The notes beneath the pieces are model-generated. The model saw only the letters and a list, made by a program, of their open reading frames with translations, was not told where the DNA came from and made no database searches. The translations under genes and the position numbers were made by a program. Below, one piece after another: positions 1 through 12,247 of a DNA stretch of 64,000 nucleotides (position 1 is the first letter of the stretch; each line of letters opens with the position of its first letter). The stretch lies in assembly GCA_009760855.2 (NCBI GenBank), contig WPIO01000082.1, forward strand, positions 1,157,001 through 1,221,000, given 5' to 3'. The stretch comes from Cristatella mucedo (Eukaryota > Bryozoa > Phylactolaemata > Cristatellidae).

Positions 1-1225
1 CGGCTAATTTAATGTCTACACATGATCTGAGGGCGTGAAGAGGCTGAAACTGGTGCTGCAGTTTAGCTAGGTACGAAGGAGCCATGCCATGGCCGGCCTT
101 GTGGGTCAGCTTAAGAACTTTGCTCTGTATCTGCTGCTTAACCGGCATCCATCCTAGCTCTTTTAGCAAAGGAGGCACGTGTGCAAACCTCTGGGATTTG
201 AAGACTAGCCTTGCTGCAACATTCACAGTCAGCTGCAGTGGCCTAGTTGCTTTCTTTGGTAGCCCAGCCAAAAGGGAATTATAACAATCGAGCTGAGACA
301 GAACTAAGGAGCTAGTGAAACTTTTAGCAAGCCACTTTTAAAGACAGCTCCTAGTTTTGGATAGGGATCAAACGTGATGGCAAGCTGTAGAAGAAGTCTT
401 CTAAATGAAGCTTTTAAGATTGAGTCAGCTGTCGAAAACTAAAATTAACATCTCGAGCACATGATGATGGTCGCACAACAGCATCACCAATTAGGAGATC
501 AAAGCCTTTTAATCCAGCCACAAGCTTAGGGTGTCCTATGAGCAGCAGTTTGGTTTTATCGTCATTTAGTTTCAGGAAGTGTTCCGAAATCCAGGATCGA
601 ATGACGTCAAGGCAAGCATTCAGTTTCTCAGTCGCTGCAGCAGATTCCGATGGTTTAAATGACAAATACAGCTGAATATCGTCAGCATACAAGTGATATC
701 CTATTATACGGGCCTTCATCACTTTTCCAAGAGGTTCAGTAGAAATATAGAACAGCAAGGGTCCGAGTAGGGACCCTTAAGGGACTCGACATTTGACCCA
801 TCTCGTGTGTGGGAAGTGACCTCCACTGACACGGATTGAACATTATCAGACGAGTATGATTTAAATCACGCCAGTGCCTCATCTGCTAGACCGATCTTTG
901 TTCTCAATCGTTTAGGTAGAACATCGTGATCAGCGGTATCGAAGGCAACTGACCGATCTAGCAGAGCTAGGGCAGTGACATACCCGTCGTCGTTGGCACG
1001 TAGAATGTCATTGTTATCTTGGAGGAGGGCAGTTTCAGTGGAGTGCTGCCTCTTAAACCCTGATTTAAATGTTTCTGACGTTTCATTCTTTTCAATATGC
1101 TCAACCAGCTGCTTAGCAGCAATTTTTTCAAGAATCTTTGACAAGAAAGGAAGAAGGGAAACTGGACGATAGTTTGCAAGGACCTCTTATCAATAATCTG
1201 GGGTCTTTAACAGGGGAGAAAAGAC
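1..1225 (-). mobile_element. LINE family F2, reverse-transcriptase and C-terminal part, cut by window start
   Basis: Read on the minus strand, the sequence gives ANYRPVS-LPFLSKILEK near 1100-1200, then SGFKRQHSTETALL, AFDTADHDVLPKRL (866-1144), GPLLFYIS and YHLYADDIQLYL (414-758). It ends with GWMPVKQQIQSKVLKLTHKA and APSYLAKL near 70-180. These are the RT palm and the C-terminal segment of CR1/L2/Jockey-type non-LTR retrotransposons. Frameshifts break it into pieces and the 3' end lies off the window. It is a dead copy, abutting F1 sequence near 1225. Confidence 0.85.
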
Positions 1226-2760
1226 CAGACCAGGCAGTGCCGTACTAGTGATACCCAGGCGAGATCTAAAGCACTTGAAAAAGTCTTGTGGATTAATAGT
1301 ATCAAGCGCTGCCGAAACATCAAGCAAAATAAGTGAAGAGAGATTAACAAAGCCAGCCTTCCTTGGATGATCTGGGCAGAGATAGCTTAGGAGGTAAGAT
1401 GCTGGCTCTTCACAATCAAGGTCATGGGGTCAAATTCTGCTATGGGTGATCCTTTATTGCTGGCTGCAGGTGGTTGTGAAAGCTGCCAATGCTCTTCTCC
1501 AACCATGCAAATAAAACTCTAAACTAAAATGAGCCAATAATGTATCAAGGTCGTTATATACACGGAGTGATGTTGACTCTGCTGAGTGATTAGCTCTTAG
1601 ACCGTGCATGAACTTACTTGCTATGTTTGAAGTATTAATTAAAGAGTTTACTTGATCAGCCACAATAGCTTCCAACGTCTTTGATAGGAACAGCAGTAGT
1701 AAGACTGGGAAGAAGTTGCTCACTTTCTCTCGGCCTAATGCTGCTTTCTTATTAGTGGCCTAACAACAGCATCTTTGGAAGGTGCAGCAACCTGAAGCTA
1801 AAGGTCATTTATCATCTTAATTATGCTTTGCTGGAGCAGATCCATGCATCGAACAAGCAGGGCTGTGAAAATTGATTCGAGGTGACTACGAGTGATCTTT
1901 GATCTGGGGATGAATTTCAGGATGAGTAGCTAGATACTGACTCGATTACAGTTTAGGTGCTGCAAGATATTCAGGTAGAGGAGGCCTGCATAGAAGTTAA
2001 TGAGTGAGTGGAATCTTCGAGTCCCGGAGGTTTGAGCATGTGTCCCCTTTGCTAAAAGAGCAAGGATGGATGCCGGTTGAGCCACAGTTGCAGAGCCAAG
2101 TTATTACGCTGACTCACAAGGCCCGCCACGGCTGGTTCCTTCGTACCTAGCTGAGCTTCTGCACCAGTTTCAGTCTCATCACGACCTCGGGTCCTGTATG
2201 GACAGTAAAGTAGCTGTTCCGATCCTACGTTTAAAGACCGTCGGCGACAGAAGCTTTAACTCTGCAGGTCCCAGACTGTGGAACACGCTACCACAATTAT
2301 TATGCAACGACAAATACACTCCTGGTGCCGACTATGGCTCATCCTTTCCAGCCGATCCTGAGCTGCTAGCTTCATGATACTCACTACCTTAACTGGTCTC
2401 TAGACTTTCCTGTGCTTCCCACGTTCTCTTTGTTGCGTGAATGGAAGTCTTTTGGCTACCGAATGTGTACCTACTACCACTTAGGTGTGAGTGAGCTATA
2501 CCAAATCTCCTGCGTAACACCTACATAGTTTTCGTGGTTTTGTGGAGTTACAGTCGGAGATACACAGAAGTCCGACGACGCAGTTACCTCAGGGTTCGAC
2601 TCTATTAGCCTGCAGGTCTTTCTGACAAAAAAGCAGGAGAGGTAAGCTGGAAGAGAAAGCATCCAAAAGATCAGGACCGACCATCCATTGACAGGCATTT
2701 GAGGAATGCTGCCGATCATACTAGTCTATTCTAACAAAGACCAAATCTGCTTCTTAAAAA
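1226..2760 (-). mobile_element. LINE family F1, RT and linker fragment, split by a nested F2 insertion
   Basis: Minus-strand translation gives LFLSKTLEAIVADQVNSLI, ANHSAESTSLRVYNDLD and related RT-finger motifs (1454-1723), matching the same region of the longer F1 copy at 39384-39830. Sequence from 1880 to 2011 and again from 2563 to 2760 aligns with one continuous stretch of the F1 copy at 44640-44890. The piece between is a plus-strand F2 element. Many stops; no coding capacity. Confidence 0.75.
2012..2562 (+). mobile_element. LINE family F2, 3' end, nested in F1
   Basis: Plus-strand sequence encodes broken C-terminal motifs (KEQGWMPVE, GDRSFNSAGPRLWNTLPQ) and then the F2 3' UTR, ending ACTTAGG...CTCCTGCGTAACACCTACATAG...GTGGAGTTACAGTCGGAGATACA. 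The same 3' UTR occurs at 31930-32275, 46956-47236 and 49290-49440. The copy is 5' truncated, as expected of target-primed reverse transcription. Confidence 0.8.
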
Positions 2761-3081
2761 CATTGTCAAATCACAGATTAATAATTAAAAAGGCACGGTT
2801 CTGCCATAAACCATCTCCGTAATCACTCCAAAGGTTAGTTTCCTATCTAGTGAGCCTTTTTTATAGATCCGGTACGCATTGCAAAGGTGGTGCCTACAAC
2901 CGTCTACAATCAGCTTAAAAAATCTAATAATTAAAACTGTAGCAGCCTTTCGCTCTGTCAGTCGTCGTCAGAGGGTAATGAGAGATGGATATTAGAAGCC
3001 ATAGCTCATTAATAAGCCACATTCTTGAATATTTAAGAAATATTGAGATACATCAGTATTTAATTGAGATAACACGATACT
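2761..3081. other. No recognisable feature
   Basis: AT-rich sequence between LINE pieces. I see no coding, RNA or repeat signal in it. Confidence 0.4.
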
Positions 3082-3577
3082 GCATCAAAGGAACCATCCA
3101 TGGCTTTAAAATATGGTAAAGTGATCTTTTGTTCTCCTAAGCTGAAACGTCGTCTAAAAGAGGCTGCATCTTTGAGATTATGTCTATTCTGCTTTTATTT
3201 GACTGAATCGATATAATGTGTCTTATGTGATTGAAGCAAGCTGAATTTATAAGTGATATAGGATTCAGGAACTGCAGGAGCAGCTAATACTGTGAAGGCA
3301 CTGCACGGCACCGCTGCTGCAGCTGCAGTGGGCTGCCCGGTCTTAATAACAGACCTTCGCAGAGGATGGAAAGCTGCTCTTTCCTACGGCGAGCCCTCTC
3401 AAGCCGTCCTCACCTTGTTGCCCCGCCTGCACAATCGTTATCAAAACCACTAGGATTTTCCTTCTCCTCTAAAGACAGCTTCCGTTAAAGCCTTGTTAGG
3501 TTAGCATAAAAGCATGCTGCTCACAAAAATACTCGTCTTTAATTTTGCTAAGCCACGAAGACTAAGTGCGGCTGACC
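3082..3577. repeat. Two-copy repeat R, copy 1
   Basis: About 495 bases of unrecognised sequence align with 45247-45720. Shared anchors include ATCAAA...ATGGCTT, CGTCTAAAAGAGGC, GGAGCAGCTA, CGCCTGCACAATCGTTAT and CTTCCGTTAAAGCC. Both copies run directly into the same internal point of a minus-strand F1 LINE. No protein motif was recognised. Confidence 0.65.
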
Positions 3578-3830
3578 TAGATTTCTGCCTGCCAGTCAGG
3601 ATGCCCCAAATGCATAAACAACTTGGATACTACATTCCTGTCTAAGCCGGCCCAAAAAATTGCCCGTGCCACGTCCTGAAAGTAGGCAGACTTGACTGTA
3701 TAGTTTATACAATTGTCTAGTGAAAGGTCACTTGGGAATAGGTCACCTGGACTTCGTGCAGATGCTACACAAAATATAATGACCTTCAAAAGCACACACG
3801 CTTCAAACTAAAAGCACCGTGACAACAAAA
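3578..3830 (-). mobile_element. LINE F1 fragment, region upstream of the C-terminal segment
   Basis: The minus strand resembles the F1 region at 38820-39010 (CTTGACTGTATAGTT...GTCTAGTGAAAGGTCACTTGGGA...TTCGTGCAGATGC). It is fused to repeat R on its low-coordinate side, exactly as at 45720-46060. Confidence 0.65.
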
Positions 3831-4429
3831 CACGGTAAAAGACACATTACGATATCGGAATGTTGTAGCTCTGATTCGTAATATGCACCGAATCAAGCAC
3901 AGGTAACACCAAGCATGCAGGAACGAAAATAAAAATTCACTGGATTACAGAGCAAGCTGGACGAAACATATCTCTGCAGCTGAGACTTTAATGAAGCAGG
4001 GTTGACATAGTTGGCGACATATCCCAGTCGCTAACAAGGAGTTCAAGGCCCGATAACCGAAAAATTAAAATGTAGTTTGATAAACTGCGAGGCGAATACA
4101 ACCTGAGGATCAGGTGGCCCGATAGTATAGTAATGAAGGTGGGATGTTGCGTAGATAGATCGGTGCAAGAGAGTGCCACAACATGTACGCCAGATAGATC
4201 ATTAAATTGATTTGAGGCTTAACAGAGCTCTAGTGATGCTCTCACAGAAGCGGTGCGATGTGGTAGCTATAATATAGAAGACAAAAAAGCTAAACTGCTA
4301 AGTTTTCTAGACGATTAAGGGCACTGGTCGGACTCACGACTAAAAGATATAATGTGGGCATCTACGATCTGAGACCTCTTATTTATGTAAGACCGTGAAC
4401 ATTTAGTTTACTCCCTAAAGATCCTGCAA

Positions 4430-4830
4430 GCGGGCCTAAAGTTCTTTAGAGCTCATCATCTTACCCGGGTATCACTGGCACTGCATTGTAATGGTGCAGA
4501 TCCTATCTCTGTGGGAGACTCCAGGGTATTGATGTACACGGGCAAAGGTTATCCGAAAAACTACTGAAATTCGAAGTACCACAGGGCTCTGAGCTCGGTT
4601 TCCCTCTTGTCGCAGTTTAAGCTCTCCCTCTAGCCGATGTCATGCAAAGAACAATCTAGGCTTTCTATTCTGTGAAGATTGCACATTTGCTTTGATCCCT
4701 CCAAACTTTCCAGTACGTGGAATAGTCTACACAACCTTGATGCAGGTATTGCTGACATTCTCACATGAATGGCAGCCAACTCTAACCCTGAGATTAATAT
4801 GTGTCACTTGTCAGAGGTATGTAACGGAAC
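4430..4830 (+). mobile_element. LINE F1 reverse-transcriptase fragment
   Basis: The plus strand carries broken RT motifs (TGGCACTGCATTGTAATGGT, a degenerate GSxLGP region, then the YADD region decayed), parallel to 47230-47620 and 63120-63480. Numerous stops and frameshifts. Confidence 0.65.
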
Positions 4831-5046
4831 AATAGCTTAAAAATACCAGTATAAACTAACACGAAAGTTGATAACTCTAGAATAAGTGTTTCTCACAAAA
4901 GAATTCTGATTCTAAAATAATGTATTCTAACACCACTAAACCCACTAAGAGCACGGTTGCAACCGACAGCTTTACTCCGACTCAAATTCAAATAAGTGCA
5001 TATGATTCTGTTCAATTTTTCCCTGTGATTGGATTTAAGTATTACT

Positions 5047-5103
5047 TATATATCTATATACATACATACATATATACACATATATATATATATATATATA
5101 TAC
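5047..5103. repeat. AT-rich microsatellite (TATA/CATA)
   Basis: An imperfect run of TATATA, CATACATA and TACACATA units ends in about ten TA units. It produces the short artefactual IYIYIY peptides on both strands. Confidence 0.85.
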
Positions 5104-6394
5104 TATGATGGTTGGAGTATTCCTTTGCAGGCTGTATGAATTCGAAATAACAGAGTCACACTGCAAATGCAGAGTCAAGCTGCAGATGTTTCTTTTATTT
5201 GCGTGCCGTATTGGGTTACGTCTATTTAGCACTCAAGTATCTAAAATATTTCTGCAGCATCGACAAATTTGGCTGATTGGTGCGCTGTCTGGTCGAGCAC
5301 ATCTCTTTAATTACTAGCTGGTGTCAGACGAAAAATCAATAGACGGCTGCAGCATTACTTATTAGATTTTAATACCTGATCGTTTTCATTTTGCAAATAT
5401 GAAGTTCAATTTTCATTAAAGAACGGTGTACAGCTTTAACGATTGTTCATAGCATAGAGATAGACAGCCTACCCATAACTTTTTTAAATGTATGGTGAAA
5501 GCAATTTATGGTTAAAAAATGCAAGTTCAACTCAAATGAAATAGTGCATTCTGCATAATGTCAGCGGTTCCATTCATTCGGCCGTTGGCAGTACCGATTG
5601 TAGATCCACCTCGAGGCGCCGTTTTTTGTCACACACTCACACGTTGGATAACCTGCAGTTTCTCTGCACTTTGAAAACACTGCTCTAGTTGCATCTGCAG
5701 GCGGTTAAATTATAAAAAATAATGTAGAGATTCCTGGGCTTCTTAGCTCACCTCTGCATACCAGTAGCAAGGGTTTCCGCTTTTACCAGGACTTGCCTAC
5801 ATCCTGCAGTGGATACGATTTCTGGGTGCATTCATTGCAGGCATAGAGCTGCATGACACCTAAATTGCGATACTTAAATGCATTCTATTCAGCTAGGTAC
5901 AGTCGGACTCAGCAAGAGTACGTCAATGTAAATGGTTAGAAAATGCTTAACAGACCTCCGTTGGGTGCTGCAAAAAGAGTAGTCTTAATAGTTCAATCAG
6001 CAGGCACTATACCCGATCAACTAGAGGTCATCTACTGCTTCCCACCTCCTACTGGGATAATTTGGCGGCGCACCATAGTACGAAAACGGCCTCACTTCGC
6101 GTTGTGTTTAAATAAAACCAACATATTGTTTTAATATTGCCAGCTGGCATCATTTACAAAAACCAATTTTACATTGATAGTTGAATAATCCAAGCCTGCG
6201 TTTAGTAAATAAGTTTTATGAACACTAAAGCAGTTGCAAGACTTGATCCAATGTATAATTTCATAAAATATCTATTTTTATTATTGTATTTAATATTATA
6301 ACGTTTCATCAAAGAATTGAAGACAGACATATTTTTAAATAATTAGCTGATTTACCAGCTTCATTTGTATAGCAGCAGAAGAGCCTTGATGACC

Positions 6395-6490
6395 ATCACC
6401 GTCGCTTGCAGTTGCCAATAAAAATCGCCTAATGCCGAATTCGAAACTACGACCTTGGTCAATTAGAGCCAGTACCTTTCCATCATCTGT
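6395..6490 (-). mobile_element. Possible degenerate tRNA-derived SINE
   Basis: The reverse strand reads GGTCGTAGTTTCGAATTCGG, a box-B-like sequence, with a weak box A side near 6475. It resembles the SINE heads at 41600-41690 and 42910-42990. The copy is short and old, and the tail is not recognisable. Confidence 0.35.
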
Positions 6491-6628
6491 AGTCATATAA
6501 ATTACTCACCACAGTTGCTTTACTTAAAGGCAGTTGGCATTGAAGTTTTTACCAGACACAATCCGTATTACTAAATAGAAAAGTTATCTTCGCTTAAAAG
6601 TCAAAGAGTTATTTACATATTTTCTAAG

Positions 6629-6787
6629 GCTGCATCGATGCAAAAAACAAGGGGAGTACCGTGAGTGGACCTTACTATATAGATCCTGATGGATCAGGAT
6701 CCTTCCTGGTTTGGTGTGACTTCGTGAGTGATGAGGCTTGGGCGGTTATACAAAGAAGGCTCGATGGGACTACAGACTTCTACAAAG
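6629..6787 (+). CDS. FReD-A, fibrinogen-domain exon 1 (N-terminal part of fibrinogen C-terminal domain)
   Basis: This exon encodes about 53 residues that open a fibrinogen-related domain, the lectin-like fold of ficolins, tachylectins and snail FREPs. Visible motifs are the first cysteine in CIDAKNKG, SGPYYIDPDGSGSF, the second cysteine in VWCDF, and WAVIQRRLDGTTDFY; all are family hallmarks. The acceptor reads TTTTCTAAG before base 6629. The donor AAAG|GTGAGG follows base 6787. The intron phase is 1 at both ends, and the exon joins 12248 through a split glycine codon. An in-frame stop at 6625-6627 shows that upstream coding must come from a separate exon, which I do not see in the window. 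The reading frame stays open 24 codons past the donor and ends in TAG (see findings). A nearly identical paralogous exon lies at 51531-51689. The domain call is firm; the ligand is unknown. Confidence 0.93.
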
Positions 6788-8480
6788 GTGAGGCTGAACG
6801 GTTCTCAAAAGGCCTCGATGTCTTTACTTTTCCTCACACAGTTTCAATATTGGCTGCAAAATAGTTGTATTGAGCAGGATGGTGTTTTGATGAATAGTAC
6901 TGCTAAGTTAGCGAATGTGCATTTGTATTTGAGTTAGTTTTTTCGCATTGCCAAACTGCAGTATTCGGTGGTTTACTGGAACCAGCCATCACCAGATTAT
7001 CTTGCAGATTTTTTATTTCAAAGTAATCTTCTCAATAGCTCCCATAAGTGTGTTGCTCAGAATGGTATATGTTTTGAGTGAGCCCTCTCCCAAACCGAAA
7101 CTTATCGTTCCGTTTAATTGATACCATTCCTTGCAGCACTTTCATTCACTATTTTCTAGGTGGTTAGCGCCTCCAATGGCATTCTAGATCCTACACAGTA
7201 AAAATATTTGTAGAGGTACCCAGGGATTGCTCGGCTAGGAAGGATATGGAAGTGTTAACCAGTTAGACCGATTTGCTCCAAAAGAAGTTGAATGTGTAAA
7301 AAATTGCTAACTTTGACATGCAATGTGAGTTTAAAGTAAATATGGCGTAAACAGTGGTTAGATGCTACTTTGTCTTTTCTGCCCTCTGGAAGATGCATGG
7401 CCATTTAGCTGCTTTATGAGCAAGCTGCCATTCTGTGAGCCATATTGCCGTACATTGTCTCGAAGCATACAATGGGTATACGTTTCAACATCGTCTGACC
7501 GAGGTCCTTCTTTATCGACTTATAGGAGATACAATATTTCTTTGTTAATGCAGATCTAGCAGGGAGTGATTTAATCTAGAAATGTAATGGAATGGATTTA
7601 CTTACTGTTATACTTGCACAAGAAATCATCTAGCCACTGATATTCAAAGACTTTTAGTGATCTGAACCTAGTAAATGCATCACGGAAATGTACAAAAAAG
7701 AGATCTCTAATTAGTTTTTTGGATTGAGAAATTGTTGAACTGCTGTGATTCGAATAAGAATATCCACAAAAAGGTTCTGATCGGATGCCAGATGTAATCG
7801 GCGACTGAAAGAACCAAAAGCCAATAAGCTTCCGACGAGTAAGAAAATTATCTGGTAGCAGGAGGAAGTGAGAGGAGAAGTCAGAGGCCACATCTCAACG
7901 AAGTGTCTAGAAGCTAAGCTTGACACCAGCTTCAGTAGATATGGATCTACACAATAAAAGCCCAACAACACAAGCTAAGCAGAGAGAATTGCTGCAGAGC
8001 GCAGGCAGCCTTAGAAAGAAATATAGGCTGAGTACGAACAGAAGCTTCAACTTCAATTCCAAGACAGAATTAACAAACGTTGACAGATATACAAAAATAA
8101 AGTTACGAACTTTGATCAAAATATAAAGAATGCACCACTGCAAAGCCTAGTGTTGAGGCATTACACGTGACTGGGTATGTATAGCCCGAATGCTCAACAA
8201 CTCGCGAGATTTTGCAGAAAAACGTTGTCAGCAACCATTATTGTCATGGTTCTGCTGTAACATTAAGTAAACTTTAGAAGATTTAACGGCCTTACTAAAA
8301 TATAAGCATAAGATCATTATTCGCTATCTCTCCCGCTTGCAAAGAGCGATGTTAAATTGCCTGCTGCAGGATCACACTTAAAATCTGGGTTGTGGAAAGC
8401 GAGTGCCTTGTTACGGATCTAAGATAAGCCTGAATTCGTAGCCCGGAAGATAACTGGGGATCGAAACAAATAGAAGTAAT

Positions 8481-10849
8481 CAACAAGCAGCCTCCGGAGA
8501 AATGATTTCTATTTTGGAGTCAATTGGTGGTTAGATTCAATCTGATTAGAGATTGATCAGTCGATCAGTTTGGATTACACCGGAGGTAAATGCCTGGTAA
8601 TACACATCCACAGTACAAAGAACAAAGGCTTCCTGATAGCTGCGACTGAATGAATACTTAAGTTAAGTTCACAAAATGACTACGACTAGACTTAACGATT
8701 TGCTTCGACCATAAGAAGCCTTCCCAAGACAAACGGCAACTGTGTATTGAGAAGGTCACAGGCGAAGGAACGTGAGGGTCCTGTTCCAGAATGACCTCTT
8801 TTAGGTCAAACACATCACGTCCCCAGTCAAGTCTTTCTACTTTCAGAAGTGACTTTCCAAAAATCTAGTGGTGCTGTGGCAAGGGAAACACAGCTTAGGT
8901 AATCCACAATTTTAGACAAATTATCGTGGCTTGTGCCTGTCTTTCTTTACACGTCTTCCTGATAGTGAGAGTGCTACAGATGTTACATCTTTTGGCACCT
9001 GAGCTGTCACTGAAAACGGCTCTAATGCTATATCACACCAAGTTTACCCTGAAAATCAGAGCTCTCCATAAAAGCGCATCGACTTCAAGGTCACGCCACT
9101 TACAAATAGGCCGCTTCCTTATTTAGCGTCTCATCTACCTAAACTAACTCCTTCCTTCTAGCACCATGTATACCTCTAACTCCAGTTATTTAGCTGAGCT
9201 CCTAACCAACTCAACTAATTGCCGTAACTTCCTATACACTTAAGGCCTGAGACTATCTAACGTACGAGATCCTGATATTTTTTTCGTAATGACGCCTTAG
9301 GTTAATCTAAAAAACCTACTGTTACCCACAGTGTGTTCTTAGTCAATAGGAATCACGTTATAATGTGTAGATGCATGCTCCCATTGTGTGTGTTGTTACT
9401 TTTTTGAGCTGAAGCACTTGATTTTGATTTCAACTCTTCTGCAGTACTATTATCATTAAGCCTAGATTTTTTGTCGGAGAAATAATAATTTCAAGTAGAG
9501 ACGGTTGCACTGAGGTGAGCATTATGGACTCTAATGTTTTGAAATTATTAAATAAGATATGTGGCTAATACTGTACCACTGCTAAAGGTCTTAAGAGCCA
9601 TTGCAAATATAAACGTTCATTCCAACGTTTAGCTAGAGATAAGAGAGCAATTGTTATACCTTCTGAAAGGTATACTCATCTTTCTTAAAAAAAAGTAATA
9701 AAGCTTCCTAAGTCCTTAAGTGATGACTGCTAGGCAGATTGGAATAGAGTAATCATGTGATGTCAGGTCGCATTTACAATATATGAGGACCAACGCTATA
9801 TGAATGAAAAAGTTTGTTAAGAGAAATGTTCGACATCATAGGATGATGGTATTTATACTGCATTAAAAAGAAGTGCTGCATCTTGGTTTACAGCATATAG
9901 ATTATACCATTATCTTTGTCATTAAATATGTTTAAGGCTGTACTGAATGATTGATTTTAAATATTCAGCCAAATGCGAATAGCTGACCGGCTATTTCGCC
10001 GAATACGAATAGTGTACAGAATAATCTATCGTCTGATGAAGATAGCGTGGGCTATAACGACCCGTGCGCTGGCAGGGCGAGCATCAGTCTCCTCGACCCA
10101 GGTACTGGCCGGTAACCACGTGGTAACAAGAGGCCCTGCCACACCCACCACCGTGGGTACATCGAAAAAAGCAACATATTCCGTGCTCATAAACCCCTTT
10201 AAAAAGCAACTTTAATTAATACGTTAGTTAGTGAGTCTATGAAAGTCAATAAAGTTAGCCTTACATTATTGTACTGTTGATATTTACAGTGCAGCTGAAC
10301 TGTACAGCAAAGTTTAGAATTACATCACTAGTAAAAAAAAAGAGAATTTACAAATTTTCAAATGTAGCTCTAACATCACCTATCATTGTTAAGACTAAAA
10401 ATACATTGACGCCACTGCCTTTAGTAAGTCACGGCCGTGAATATATAGAATCTGCCCGAGGATTCTTCATTTGACTTACCGTGTGATTATTACAAGTTTA
10501 AATCTGTCAGACCGTCTGTGCGTTCCGTTCATGCGACCTAATGCTGATTCACTTACCAGTGCTGACGAACCAATATCAAACATAGTCGTTGTAGAATAAA
10601 AGGTGTGTATATAGATGTTGAAGCACTTTTTCATTTTTCTTCTTCCGCATATTTAGCTTCATAAATTAATGACTCTAAGCAATAAATAGAGAGGGCTCAC
10701 CCTTTAGGTAATCGGGCATTAAGGCCCAACTTCTAAAAGCAAGGGTAGACTTCTCCGTGATTTTTCACAGATGCAGGTTAATTTCCATATACAACTTGCA
10801 GTTTTCGCAGGCAACAGTCGGTCGGCAACTTACAAAGAAACAAATTTGA
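8481..10849. other. Intron sequence of FReD-A without confident features
   Basis: Mostly unassigned AT-rich sequence. Near 9060-9140 the plus strand weakly resembles the F1 C-terminal segment (CATCGACTTCAAGGTCACGCC). At 9973-10215 there is a GC-richer stretch with an open frame of 80 codons that shows no family I know. I do not call either as a gene. Confidence 0.4.
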
Positions 10850-11240
10850 TAACAATAATAATTCATTTGATATAGCACATCCAGAGAACTTATTCTCTTT
10901 CTAGGCGATGCAAATGGTCTGAAAATGACTACGATCGAACGGTTAGGGGTTAAATGCCCAGGTTCAGCATGCAAGAATGGTTAGGGACAGCATGCACAAC
11001 GTCAGCACACATACGCACCTACATTTTAGATCGCCGGGAGCTACTAAATGTTGCCCTCAATAGGTGTGTTTTTAGTTTCTTTTGATATCTGGTCAAGTCA
11101 GGAACTGTTTAGAGACAAGTCGAGAGTGAGTTCCAGGCTTTGGGAGAAAATCAAATGATGATTCAGTCTCTAAAGGCTTTGAGGTTTGAACGAGGTATAG
11201 TTAAGCACTTGGATTCGAAAAAAAGTTTTCTCCACAGTGG
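10850..11240 (-). mobile_element. LINE F1 3' end, 5' truncated
   Basis: It starts with AATAATAATT and the reversed F1 terminal stem-loop (GAGAACTTATTCTCTTTCTAGGCG). The 3' UTR words GGTTAGGGGTTA, CAGCATGCAA and CAGCACACATA follow, then the reversed C-terminal coding region to about 11240. It lies in intron 1 of FReD-A, antisense to the gene. Confidence 0.85.
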
Positions 11241-12247
11241 CTTCGGCAGAGTTTCTGCTAGGCTTACGGATTTAGTACCTACAATAACTGGATGTCAAAA
11301 TGGACACTGGAGCTCTACAGGTTTTTAGGTAGTTTATTTAGACCTTTTTGCAGCACAGTAACAACTATTTTGAAAATGGAGTAGAAATTGCTGTAAAAGC
11401 CGCGTGCTTTCAGCGTGAACGGGCAGAACAGATTTCCACAGTGGAAGTAGTAAGTATAAGTTAATAAAGAGAAACTGATTCGTGATACATAAAATGGGTA
11501 TTTCTTTAATCAGGTTCAACGATTGTGCAGCCCAGACTAAATTAATATTCTATATAATTTTTTAATGAGAGTCGGGTTAGTGGGTCCTGTCAGCGAAAGA
11601 GATCATGCTCGTAATGTGCCTCGTGAAATTCATGGCACACTTAATATGGCATACATATTACCAGTAACAACTACAATTTTCTCCTACACTTCTATGAAAA
11701 ATTATTTGAATTATTTGGAATAAACATCACAGGTCTAAGATATTGTCCAGTTTTAAATAAAAATCTTTTAAAGCCCAATGCTTTTATATGCAGCGTTTTT
11801 CACTCATGGCTTTTTGTACTTTTCGGCACAACAGTGAATCAGGCCGAGCAGCAGTGCAAACAAAGGATGTGGGATAATAGGATGATTCTTGAAAATATCA
11901 GACTACGAGCAATGCTTAGGAATAGATTAGTACTACGTTTTTGCAGCAATGCAAGTGGCAATGAAATGTATCGTCGCCCTGGCTTAGCCCAGGTGTAACG
12001 ATATTCGCCTTGGACAACCGAGGCCGTAGGCACGAGCTCTGTGGCATAAATGAAGCACATGGATTGAGATTCAGCCTTCTAAGGGTGCTATACAAATAAA
12101 TAATATATATTTATATATGCATATATATATATATATATATACTATCAACGATAATATATTCATGACTTGACTAAGCTTTACATTTTCAAATAAATTTCAC
12201 CTTTCTGTAGAGTAAAATTTAATTTCTTATCGTATCTGTTGTTTTAG
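11241..12247. other. Intron sequence without a gene; AT microsatellite near its end
   Basis: No coding or RNA signal seen. A TA run (about 12098-12143) lies 100 bases before the exon 2 acceptor. Confidence 0.5.

Larger units (their letters stand above)
5170..8480 (+). repeat. Segmental duplication carrying FReD first fibrinogen exon, copy A
   Basis: The exon at 6629-6787 sits in a duplicated block. Flanking non-coding sequence aligns in order with 50210-53900. Anchors are CTGCAGCATCGACAAATTTGG, TGCAAGTTCAACTCAA, TTCTTAGCTCACCTC, GTATTCGGTGGTTTACTGG, GCATACAATGGGTATACG and GTAGCCCGGAAGATAACT. Identity is much lower than in the exon, and the B copy is interrupted by a CT tract and a LINE F1. 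Confidence 0.8.

Noticed and set aside
9973-10215. 80-codon Arg/Thr-rich frame as an exon
   Set aside because: No recognisable domain and no paired splice sites fitting the FReD-A phases.
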